Notes under the pieces: model-generated | Database searches by the model: none | Told to the model about the DNA's origin: nothing | The model's input: the letters and a program-made list of their open reading frames with translations, nothing else | NCBI GenBank assembly: GCA_022457155.1 | Contig: JAJGOT010000058.1 | Span: 186,001-250,000, forward strand | Direction of reading: 5' to 3' | Length of the DNA: 64,000 nt | From: Cladopsammia gracilis | Lineage: Eukaryota; Cnidaria; Anthozoa; Scleractinia; Dendrophylliidae | Translations under genes and position numbers: made by a program | Shown here: piece after piece, positions 55,871-64,000 of the stretch | Position numbering within the stretch: the stretch's first letter is position 1 | How the letters are laid out: each line of letters opens with the position of its first letter

Positions 55871-57186
55871 CCTTAAAAAGAATAATAGTTCCTTGCGCGC
55901 TTTTGTTTTGTCTTTGAAGGCTAACTTTCTGTCAGACACCCGACACCTGAGGGCATGACTTCCTCGATTAGACTGTTTGGGTAACCTCTTAGCCGTATAG
56001 GTGTTATTTGAATTTATTGATGCTTTCCTCGAACGTTTCCTTTGAGAAGTTCGTTCTGAGCACGAGTCTCAGCATGCATGGCTTCTCCCTTGACAAAACC
56101 TTTCTTGACTCCCGGTGGGTGACAAGATTTAAAGTGATGGTGTATGGAAACGTCTCAGTGGGTTTAAAATGTGTGCGCATATCAAGGATAGACTCTTTTT
56201 CGAATCTTGTGCCCTTATAAATGCGTGTGCTTGGCAAGTAATTTCTTTGCAAATTCCTGCTGTAAAAATTTGATTGTATGATGATATCTGTTCGCTTGTT
56301 CAACGACTGTTACGTTGTCTTTCCTCTTTGTTTGTTCCATAGGGAGAACACATCATCGATATATCGTTTCCACTGATACCAACGGTTTCTTAGTGCGATG
56401 GATTATAAAATATTTCTGTTTCTTTCTTTGCTATGAAAATATTAGCTAAAGGAACTGTCATATAATTTTGTCTCATTGCCGTGCCGTGAGTCTAAAGGTA
56501 GTCGTTCCCAATAAATTGGAAAGAATTTTCGTGTAGTGTTAGTCTCAGCATTTCTCTCAGATAGTTTCACGGTTGCCTATTGTGTAGAATATGTCACGAT
56601 ATACTTTGCATATCGTCGTAATTCCTTTCTCCTGTGGTAATTAGTAGTGTACAGGCTTGTTACGCCCATTGAAACAAGGATAGTGTTTTTCGGAACTTAT
56701 ACATCCCTTTTCTATAGCCTTTGCAAAGTCAAAAGTTGTCTGCAGTTGAAATAATTTTTATTAGAGTAAAGAACTTTATCTTTGCATATTTGTATCAAAT
56801 ATATAGATATTAAAGTTTACTTCATGTTCCAACAGCTATTCTGGCATCCTTGATTTAGAATGCAGTTAAAACACTGTTCTTCAAATTACAACTGTCCGTG
56901 ATCTTGGATTTGACACAAATGTACCAAGATTGGTAACCACAGATGTAAAGAAAAAGCCATTTGACGGTGACACAAAAACCAGATGCAAAAATCTTTCAAT
57001 AGTCTGCTGATAAAGTTCAATGTGTTGGCCAGGGAACATCTTGTAATTAAGAATTTTTTTCCAGCCCACTGTACGTGCGTGAATTTTTTTTAGGCTCGAT
57101 CAGTCTTGTGCAGGAATATTTTTCACAATAGATTGCACACAAAAAACTTATTGATTTCCATAATATTCTCTTTAAGATTTAAAATA

Positions 57187-57446
57187 CAACAAAAACAACA
57201 ACAACAATTTATTTCGGTATTTCCATATAAATACATGGTATTACCTATACAAGTAGTACGTTTTAAGTATTACATGTAAGTATAACAACAACAACAAAGA
57301 AAAAGAAAGAAACGGGTATATCTGATTATTAAATTATCATAGATTGTCGATTTAACATTGAATTATAAATATAAGCAGCGGTAGTCCTACAGACAAAACG
57401 ATCAGTGCTGTTAAAGAGAAACAAGATTTTAGAATTATTGTCTATT
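57187..57446 (-). mobile_element. LINE 3' fragment replacing the end of exon 2 in copy 3
   Basis: Its (CAA)n tail lies at 57187-57205 (plus strand AACAAAAACAACAACAACAA). The sequence then reads on the minus strand as a LINE-like C-terminus. Compared with copies 1 and 2, about 180 bp of the original, including the last eight codons of exon 2, is missing at this point, so insertion came with a deletion. Confidence 0.65.
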
Positions 57447-57867
57447 GTCGGTGTTCGACGGTGTTCGTTGCAAGCTGAAGACTTGTGAATGTTCCACCAA
57501 AAAGTGTGATAACCCTTTCGTTCCTAGAGCAACTCTCGAGCGACAATATGGTTCTAACTTTTAAATCTGTCCGGATGCAACCCTTAAGTCGTGACCGTGA
57601 GTATAAAAAATCTCTCGAAGAGTACTTTACTATGTAAGTCCTTTTATGTGGTGTTTTTGTTTTGGTTCTTGGGTGCTTATAGTTAAAGCGTTTCTGAAAC
57701 TAGACTTTAGTCTTACCTCCATTTTCACCACCATTTCCGCCTTTGGCTCCATCACCACCTTCTGGTTCGCTGTCACCTTCATCTTGGGCGTGCACGACAT
57801 TCAGAAACAGAAACAGCAACACTATCAAGCGAAAAGCCATAGAGAAGTTGTAGAAGGCGACCATCAT
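57329..57867 (-). pseudogene. Small secreted precursor, copy 3, disrupted
   Basis: Exon 1 (57867-57717) is intact: the same signal peptide, with spacer QDEGDSEPEGGDGAKGG. Exon 2 starts at 57474 with the same acceptor and codes CNEHRRTP. It then passes into the retroelement, reads TIDNNSKILF and onward, and stops at TAA 57331-57329. The second Cys and the ARFAR part are lost, and a new Cys occurs about 20 residues later. If expressed it would be a chimera of about 97 residues with a long neutral tail. A 363-bp insertion also separates its possible TATA element from the ATG. Most likely a pseudogene. Confidence 0.6.
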
Positions 57868-57975
57868 TGAAGAGAAGGCTTTCTGAATAGGTCCGTATTA
57901 GCGCAATATGCTTTTTGCACCATACACCAGCAAAAGACCTACAACGACCCACGGCTCCTTTGAGTCTGATGAGAG

Positions 57976-58338
57976 CCCACTCGCCACGGCGGTCAGTGGG
58001 GCCCTGCAAATTATAAATTTTAAAAATGTTTAAAAAGAACGTGATAGTTAAAAATAGTTTGAAAATAGTCAAAAATACATTGTAAAATAGCTTTAAAAAA
58101 GTTTAAAAATGGAAAGGTTATTTACAAACTTTTAAAACAATAGGCCTTATCACGGTTTTTCCAAAATTTTATATGGGCCTGATAGCAAAAATCCATCGAC
58201 ACTGCTGGGAAAAGCATCTCCAAATTAGTAAAATGGCCGAGTTTAAAAGCGATATCTTTAAAAATAGTGGAGATATAGCTCCGCAAAGTCGGCAAATTTC
58301 ACAGACGTTTGTATCGCGCGGCCAAATTTCTGTAAGTT
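57976..58338. mobile_element. 363-bp element with 9-bp TSD, upstream of copy 3
   Basis: Flanked by TGATGAGAG (57967-57975 and 58339-58347); copies 1 and 2 have a single TGATGAGAG. It consists of an AT-rich half with repeated GTTAAAAATAGTTT units and a second half starting ATAGGCCTTATCACGG. The second half is inverted relative to the related element at 58556-58927. Confidence 0.85.
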
Positions 58339-58501
58339 TGATGAGAGTTCGTGTCTATCGATCTGCAGCCGTGAAACAAAATGCTATTAAAATATACATG
58401 CCTTCAAAATTGTGATCGATCTGTCTTTACTTTGAATCATATTTCTACTAAAGCACGCATAAGTGAATGAAGTATTGTTCTAACTTTAGTGCTTGTCCAG
58501 A

Positions 58502-58503
<2 letters not shown>

Positions 58504-58547
<44 letters not shown>
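58504..58547. repeat. (AAT)n microsatellite
   Basis: About 14 uninterrupted AAT units directly before the next element; possibly its or a LINE's tail. Confidence 0.9.
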
Positions 58548-58555
58548 TTTATCCA

Positions 58556-58927
58556 GGGAGCCTACTCGCCCACGGCGGTTTTCAGTGGGGCCCTGCAAAT
58601 TATAAATTTTAAAATTGTTAAAAAAAAATAGTTAAAAATAGTTTTAAAATAGTAAAAAATAGATTGTAAAATAGCTTTTAAAAAAAGTTTAAAAATGGAA
58701 AGGTTATTTACAAACTTTTTTGCCTATCGGTAGGCAAGAAATTTGGCCGCGCGATACAAATGTCTGTGAAATTTGCCGACTTTGCAGAGCTATATCTCCA
58801 CTATTTTAAAAGATATCACTTTTAAACTCGGCGATTTTACTAATTTTGAGATGCTTTTCCCAGCAGTGTCGATGGATTTTTGCTATCAGGCCCATACAAA
58901 GTTTTGGAAAAACCGTGATAAGGCCTA
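58556..58927. mobile_element. Relative of 57976-58338 with one half inverted
   Basis: The first half CTCGCCCACGGCGG and TTAAAAATAGTTTTAAAATA matches in the same orientation. The second half (AAATTTGGCCGCGCGATACA through AACCGTGATAAGGCCTATTG) is the reverse complement of the other element's second half. A short hairpin TGCCTATCGGTAGGCA lies at the joint. Confidence 0.8.
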
Positions 58928-58975
58928 TTGGGCACTTTGTAATTAGAAGCCGTGGGTGGTATTCTGGGGAATTCA

Positions 58976-59697
58976 ATTCAAGGATTTTCTTGTCACGATC
59001 CTTTTGGCCTGCTTACATGAGCAGCTTAGACCTAGAGCGCTGAATGGAATTTCCGGTTAGAAATTTCCCGACAAATGGTATTGGACTTTCCTTACTGAAG
59101 GAAACGGAACCATAACGAGCCAGAGATTCTTAGCAACCAAAAAATACCTCAGGATCCCGCTGAGATCGTGGAGAAGGAAGTCCAGCAACTTGCAGGGAAG
59201 TCCAGCAACTTGCAGCATTCCAATGTAATAAAATCCCTTCTGGTAATCGCTTCTGTCCTACTCCAGACGTTAATTTTCGCAAGAATGTGTTATAATCCTT
59301 AAGCGTGAAAGTTCATTAATTGCCTTTTAGATTAATATTTTGTCGTCATTCAAGATGTTTTGGATATTTACAAGACGTTTTGTTGCGGTTTGGGAAATAG
59401 CTTTATGCGGAACTTTTTATAAAAAAAATTATGGCTCTGAGCTGAATAGCGAACGGATTTACAGCTGTACGACTCTTCGTGTGACAGTGTTGCAGCGGAA
59501 ATGACCGTAAATATAGGAAATGTTCTATGTCCACTCTCGAACTCTTAACGTTAGAAATATTAATTGTAGAGCAATAAGAAAGATGCGATTCCTTAATTTA
59601 TAACTCGCTAGAACCCGGGTATCATAGCTCAAGCGTACGCTGAAATTTCTACAAAACAAACTTATCCTTTTGGAGCACGAGCGTACGGCACTCATAA
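58976..59697. other. No gene seen
   Basis: TTGGCCTGCTTACATGAGCAG (about 58997) is shared with 10911, the flank of the LINE in copy 1, then similarity ends. Nothing coding was recognised. Confidence 0.5.
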
Positions 59698-59875
59698 GGG
59701 CCAATTTACACGGTACAACTTTGTCGCATGCGACACGCTTAAAACATGCTTACGACATGCTTACCGGCAACAAAAATTACTCCGTGTAAATCAACTCAAG
59801 TCATGTCGTATTATTTAAAGCATGCTTTAAGCGTGTCGCATGCAACAAAGTTGTACCGTGTAAATCGGCCTTAAG
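59698..59875. mobile_element. MITE with about 45-bp inverted ends
   Basis: AAGGGCCAATTTACACGG, TACAACTTTGTCGCATGCGA and CACGCTTAAA at the left, complement at the right ending CGTGTAAATCGGCCTT. The centre is 80 bp. Confidence 0.85.
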
Positions 59876-61319
59876 AGATCGTAAGAGCCTTTATTTCGCC
59901 GCGAAATAGGGTTTTACACAAGCATAAATACAAGCGCAAGGACACGGATCAAAATGTTTTGATTTTATGCTGGCGGAATTTTTGAACAAAATAAAGGCAG
60001 CTATTGTAGCTGTAGTACATCCCTTTGCCCGGATAATTCAAATGCTGTAGAACTTCAATTTCCCGAGCCTCCACGAGAAATGAAAATTTGTTCAAGAAAT
60101 CAGCAAGTTCGAAATATCGGGGGTAAAATTATAGTGAAATTAGTCCAAGGGAAACAAGTTTTGGTTCGAGTTATCGTTTTTTTTTCTTGATAAATTGAGG
60201 GCTTGAGAAATCGGGGTTTCACTGTATTTAAAAGCTCGTCAGGGCGGAGTTCCACTGTATCTCCCTTTGTTATTGTTCCCATTCATGTGTCCTAAAACAT
60301 TTCCAAAATCCAAAATAATCATGAAAAATCAGTTGAGCTAAAATATGTAGCAATCAATTGCATATTCCGTGTTACCTCGATTCGTCCCACACAAACGAAA
60401 TATACGACTCGTTCAAAGCTTCTATGCCTAAGCTCAAACCTGATACCCACAAGTTCTGATAATTGGTCGATTTAATTTTTTTCTCACTGAGCCACAGCCG
60501 CCTCATCATATTATTTGTTGTTCGAATTCCAATCAATACATTAGAAACTCGACGTTTGACCCTGGTCTTAAATATATTCACCATTATAATCTAAAAATCA
60601 AATACAGTTTTCTCGCGCGCGATTGGTCAAAACGCGACACGTAATGCAGCCATCCGGGCATCGTTCCATGGGTAAAAATGGAAATTAGTCCACAGACAAT
60701 ATCTGTTCCTTGAAGCTCACAGTTTGCCTCGAGCTTCGCTCTCGGAAAACTGTTCGCTTCTCGAAACGAATAATGTCCGCGGACAAATATCCGTGTTTAT
60801 TATCCAACTCCCCTCAGTGAAGTACAAATAACGCGCGAAACGCCACGAGACCGGTTTAACAGGTTCTCTAAGTCTTCTTTATACCTCCTGACCGCGCAAA
60901 AGAGTCAAAAACCGGTTTAAAGTCAGCTTTTCGGAAAAAGAAAACGTTGGACGTTTTAGAGTGTAGTATCGCTGTACATTTTTACTCGTCATTTGTATTT
61001 TGACTCCCCCTAGGGGCTCGCCAAAATACTGCAAGACTCGTAAAACTTAACGTGTACATGGGAAATGCGAGGTTTGACTAAAACTGGTCACCAAGCAACT
61101 CAAGAAGGATCAACTAAATTAGTAGGAAGCCGGCCAAAGCCTGCTATCGGGAGTAACGTGAATGCTCTCTGACAGAAAGGCAGAGTATAGATTCCTGGCA
61201 GCCGGGTACAGATCTCAGAATTTTAAGTGCAGGTATATTTATTTCTGAAGACAAAGAAAGAACATTCCAAACTAAGATAGCTTGGATTTTCCAAGTAACA
61301 TCGAAAAACGGGAGCGGAT
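59876..61319. other. No gene seen
   Basis: Anonymous. CTCGAGCTTCGCTCTCGG with flanking ACAGTTT and AAACTGT (about 60718-60752) is a small palindromic motif. No exon with convincing features. Confidence 0.4.
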
Positions 61320-61493
61320 AAAGGTGGCCTTACACGGGACGATTCACAACGACGATTTTTAGTGCAACATGGGTGCGCGGACGATTTTCTTCACAATTTT
61401 TGCGTTGCGAAGTTTTTTAATCAGCTTCAAAAAACTTGCAACGCAGAAACACGAATTTTACTAAAGTTGTTTCGTGTAACATACCTGTCGTTA

Positions 61494-62263
61494 GATGAGA
61501 AATAGAACACAAACCGCGGTGATAAACATATTGAACTTATTCATTTTTGATAAAAACTTGACGTTTCGTATGCTACTACATACATTTTCAAAAGTGACCG
61601 TGTTAAAAACGTTACTAATATAGTAGTAAAAAGGGACTGGGACCGAGATTAAGTACAAAACTTAACAGTTGATTTATAAAAAGAAACAGCTAATTAATAA
61701 AGCATCAGCTTCTCGCTACTGACGTTTGCATTAAAAGCTGGCCTCAGTTCTTGTATAAACAATGTTTCTTTGATTTTACAGTGGAAATCAGTTTTGCCCG
61801 ACGCTAAGATTTTTACTCTTGTGTCAACCTTAAAATTATTTTTCAAAACACTCGCCGCATCAAATCTTTCTTCCCGTACAAGGACCGCTTAAATCGTTCT
61901 CAACAGTCTAAAGTTATTTACAAAGCCAGTTGTTGGGATTGTGAAGAATTTTACAATGGTAAAACTAAACGACGGCTTCATGATAGAAAAACTGAGCATT
62001 TTAAAGCCCTCGCTAAGGATGACCGCACATCAGCCATTGCTGACCATGTTAACACCACTGGACACAACATCAAGTGGGATTATTTTGATATCTTAGCGTC
62101 GGGCAAAACTGATTAACACTAACGGTCACTTTTGAAAATGTATGTAGTAGCATACGAAACGTCGAGTTTTTATCAAAAATGAATAAGTTCAATATGTTTA
62201 TCACCGCGGTTTGTGTTCTATTTCTCATCAAACTACGATGGCCCAAGAATAAAAGTCTTTACG
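61494..62263 (+). mobile_element. Penelope-like element remnant with inverted flanks, 13-bp TSD
   Basis: Bounded by ATACCTGTCGTTA at 61481-61493 and 62264-62276. About 120 bp at the left (GATGAGAAATAGAACACAAA, CCGCGGTGATAAACATATTG) is inverted at the right, ending TCTATTTCTCATC. Between lies the coding remnant described next. TSD length and coding content fit a 5'-truncated Penelope-like element with its partly inverted pseudo-LTR. Confidence 0.75.
61808..62116 (+). pseudogene. GIY-YIG endonuclease end of a Penelope-like element
   Basis: An open frame to TAA at 62114: IIFQNTRRIKSFFPYKDRL, then the GIY-YIG-like block VIYKASCWDCEEFYNGKTKR with the Cys pair CWDC typical of Penelope-like elements. 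RRLHDRKTEHFKAL (catalytic Arg region) and AIADHVNTTGHNIKWD follow. The second motif has Asn (FYNGKT) where Ile or Val is usual. A stop just upstream (61805) and the lack of the RT domain show it is a dead fragment. Confidence 0.8.
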
Positions 62264-62338
62264 ATACCTGTCGTTAATTTTGTTGCGCTAAAAATCGTCC
62301 TTGCGAATCGTCCCGTGTAACATCACCTTAACTAGACA

Positions 62339-63197
62339 TCGCTTTTTTTCGTTTCAAACTGGTCTTGTGGAGGACTGAGAAAGGGGGGAGAAGCCTTTGC
62401 TACAAATAGTAAAAAAATAGCTGTTTTGGGTGGGGGGTATTACGCATGGGTATATATTAACATCAGCCGAACATTGCAGACTTCTCAGGATTTCGGTGAC
62501 TATTTTAGAACAACGACCGGGAAAATTAACTCTTCAGAGCCACACGCTCGATTTCGAAACGAAGCTCGCCACACGCTTCTGAGGTACACGGATCTACAAC
62601 CCTGGCCAATACTCTTGGAACACTACCGAACTCTTCAATATAACGCATTCCCCCTCCCCCCTAGTGGAATGTTGACCTTACGGGTACAAAACGTTTTCAC
62701 AGCAATTAACCTTGCTGCGAATAGGTGGAGACTGTAATAGCACGGGATAAGAATATATTAGGGAAGGGTATTTTTTGCGTGCAATTTCAGTTAGTGTCCC
62801 AAAAAGTATTGCCCAGGGTTGTAGCTAACTCGTACTCGTCGAAACAGCAGAAATTCAGCCAGGACTTGTGCCAACAAGAGTTTATTCAAACCACTGTAGT
62901 AACCATGTCGCAAGCTTGATGTGACAGATTAACAAGGTCAAGATAACCTGCTTGTATTATTTCATGACTAAGCTATTTCTTTCTTTAACCTATGTTCACG
63001 TGAAACTGCATTATTAGAATATCTATATGACAAAAGTAAATTCTTGAAACAAACATTTAACAAAAGAATTGCTGACTTAGCTACTGCTTGTAGAAACAAG
63101 GCTACATCAAGAGAAGTGCTGACTATACGATCGACGAAACAAAGGGCTCAATATAACTAGTACATGACAGAACTTTTTGATAATGCAGCTCAAAATA
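62339..63197. other. No gene recognised
   Basis: Open frames at 62426-62737 and 62725-62919 show no motif, no splice context and no paralogue here. I leave them uncalled. Confidence 0.4.
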
Positions 63198-63293
63198 TTA
63201 GCTCAGTTAATAGAGCACCGTTAATAGAGCACCTAGAGCTCAGTTGATAGAGCACCGGTCTGCAGAGCGGGAGGTCTCGGGTTCGAACCCCAG

Positions 63294-63329
<36 letters not shown>

Positions 63330-63600
63330 TGAAGGTGCTGCCTTTGCTATGACATCGGCAAATGGTTAGACCTTCACGTGGCTCGGATGACCACGTAGAA
63401 ATGGCGGTCCCGTCTCCCATGGGGACGTAAAAGAACCACTGAGGACGTAACAAACCCTGGCTGTGACCACCCTCAGTGTCAGTACTTGTTCATGGGTGGG
63501 GTGGGTCTGATTGATTGTGAAGCGCATTTGAATATGTATATAGAATTTGCGCTATACAAATGCATATTATTATATTATTATTATATTATATTCATGTTAT
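63198..63600 (+). mobile_element. tRNA-derived SINE
   Basis: Head: A box AGCTCAGTTGATAGAGCACC and B box GGGTTCGAACCCC, spaced as in a tRNA. The start is partly duplicated (TTAATAGAGCACCG three times from 63198 to 63260). Body of about 200 bp. Tail: TTGTGAAGCGCATTTGAATA, GCGCTATACAAATGC and (ATT)n, a LINE-like 3' end common in invertebrate SINEs. The anticodon arm does not pair well, so it is not a functional tRNA. Confidence 0.8.
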
Positions 63601-64000
63601 CTATCCCAGAAGCGCTCAGGCATACAGCGATGACAGGACTTCTACCTGGATGGACCAGAAAGGATGTACAAAATTTGCCTAGATTTTCAAATGCGGCTCA
63701 AATTATTATTTATGTTATATATCCCAGAAGAGTCATTTGAGATTCGGTGTTTATTTGAACTCGGTATTACGCAACTGACGGCTATTAATGAAAAAATGCA
63801 CTTTCTTTCTTGTTCAGTTCAATCTTTTTTTTTTTTAATACGGTACCCTCAGTACGCTTTGCTTCAATACCAATTATAATAGTTACAGCGTATATGCACT
63901 CAATTGCTATTTCTGAATAAATCTGACAATGAAACATCAACAGCGGCTTCTGAGTATCCCTTAATTAGTATCCCTGCCTTGAGTATTGTAGCAAACCTCG
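63601..64000. other. No gene seen
   Basis: The phrase ATGTTAT(C/A)TATCCCAGAAG occurs twice (about 63595 and 63712), hinting at a local duplication. 63845-63960 resembles 44575-44700. No exon was recognised. Confidence 0.5.

Larger units (their letters stand above)
55890..58975. repeat. Duplicated block C, copy 3
   Basis: Matches copy 2 from the single 67-bp satellite unit (55898-55965) onward. It contains the third small gene with two insertions of its own (57187-57446 and 57976-58338). Past 58920 it continues into GGGCACTTTGTAATTAGAAG and GGAATTCAATTCAAGGA, the uninterrupted version of the LINE target site in copy 1. Confidence 0.88.
61320..62338. mobile_element. TIR element split by a Penelope-like remnant
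   Basis: Ends AAGGTGGCCTTACACGGGA and its near-complement TCCCGTGTAACATCACCTT. Inside the ends CGATTCACAACGACGATTTT and AAAATCGTCCTTGCGAATCG also pair. Without the insertion it would be about 240 bp. Confidence 0.8.

Noticed and set aside
63230..63302. tRNA-Cys gene (TGCAGA loop)
   Set aside because: The anticodon stem and acceptor ends do not pair, and a SINE body and (ATT)n tail follow.

Overview
This is animal nuclear DNA, AT-rich and intron-bearing, with very little coding sequence and a heavy load of transposable elements. The mix suggests a cnidarian, most likely an anthozoan (coral or anemone). It contains phase-1 von Willebrand A (vWA) exons in the same locus as an ShK cysteine exon, BEL/Pao, CR1/L2-like, L1/Tx1-like and Penelope-like elements, many short inverted-repeat elements, and long poly-G runs. 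The lineage is an inference; no single marker here proves it. I see no bacterial operons, rRNA genes or CRISPR arrays.

Host genes. All convincing host genes lie on the minus strand and form a tandem array of two gene types. (1) A very small two-exon gene occurs three times (1447-1888, 27754-28195, 57329-57867). It encodes a signal peptide, an acidic Gly-rich spacer and a short basic C-terminal peptide closed by two cysteines. Copies 1 and 2 are intact; in copy 3 a retroelement fragment replaces the end of exon 2. (2) A secreted vWA-vWA-ShK gene occurs twice (14845-19509 and 47054-51921), as part of a duplication of about 6 kb (13812-19614 and 46042-52034). The order along the window is small gene 1, vWA-ShK A, small gene 2, vWA-ShK B, small gene 3.

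Region by region. 1-12.6 kb: small-gene copy 1, with a CR1/L2-like insertion in its probable 3' UTR. Upstream lies a minus-strand LINE split by a CR1/L2-like element and by a complete-length but broken BEL/Pao retrotransposon (3772-10056, TSD ATTGT). 12.6-20 kb: repeats and the A copy of the vWA-ShK gene. 20-26.4 kb: elements with inverted ends built from short tandem repeats, an L1 3' end, and two minisatellites. 26.4-30.1 kb: small-gene copy 2 and a truncated LINE. 30.4-42.5 kb: a 4.36-kb tandem duplication carrying a dead L1/Tx1-type ORF2, whose second copy is split by a 1.7-kb inverted-repeat element. 42.5-46 kb: repeats only. 46-52 kb: the B copy. 52-59 kb: repeats and small-gene copy 3. 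59-64 kb: short elements, a Penelope-like remnant with a GIY-YIG domain, and a tRNA-derived SINE.

Because the duplicated blocks share an ancestor, each serves as an empty-site control for insertions in the others. This gives unusually clear element boundaries and target-site duplications. How the two host genes relate functionally is unknown. Both products look secreted, and their alternating tandem arrangement could reflect co-amplification only. Exon boundaries were read by eye from splice consensus and paralogue conservation and have no transcript support.
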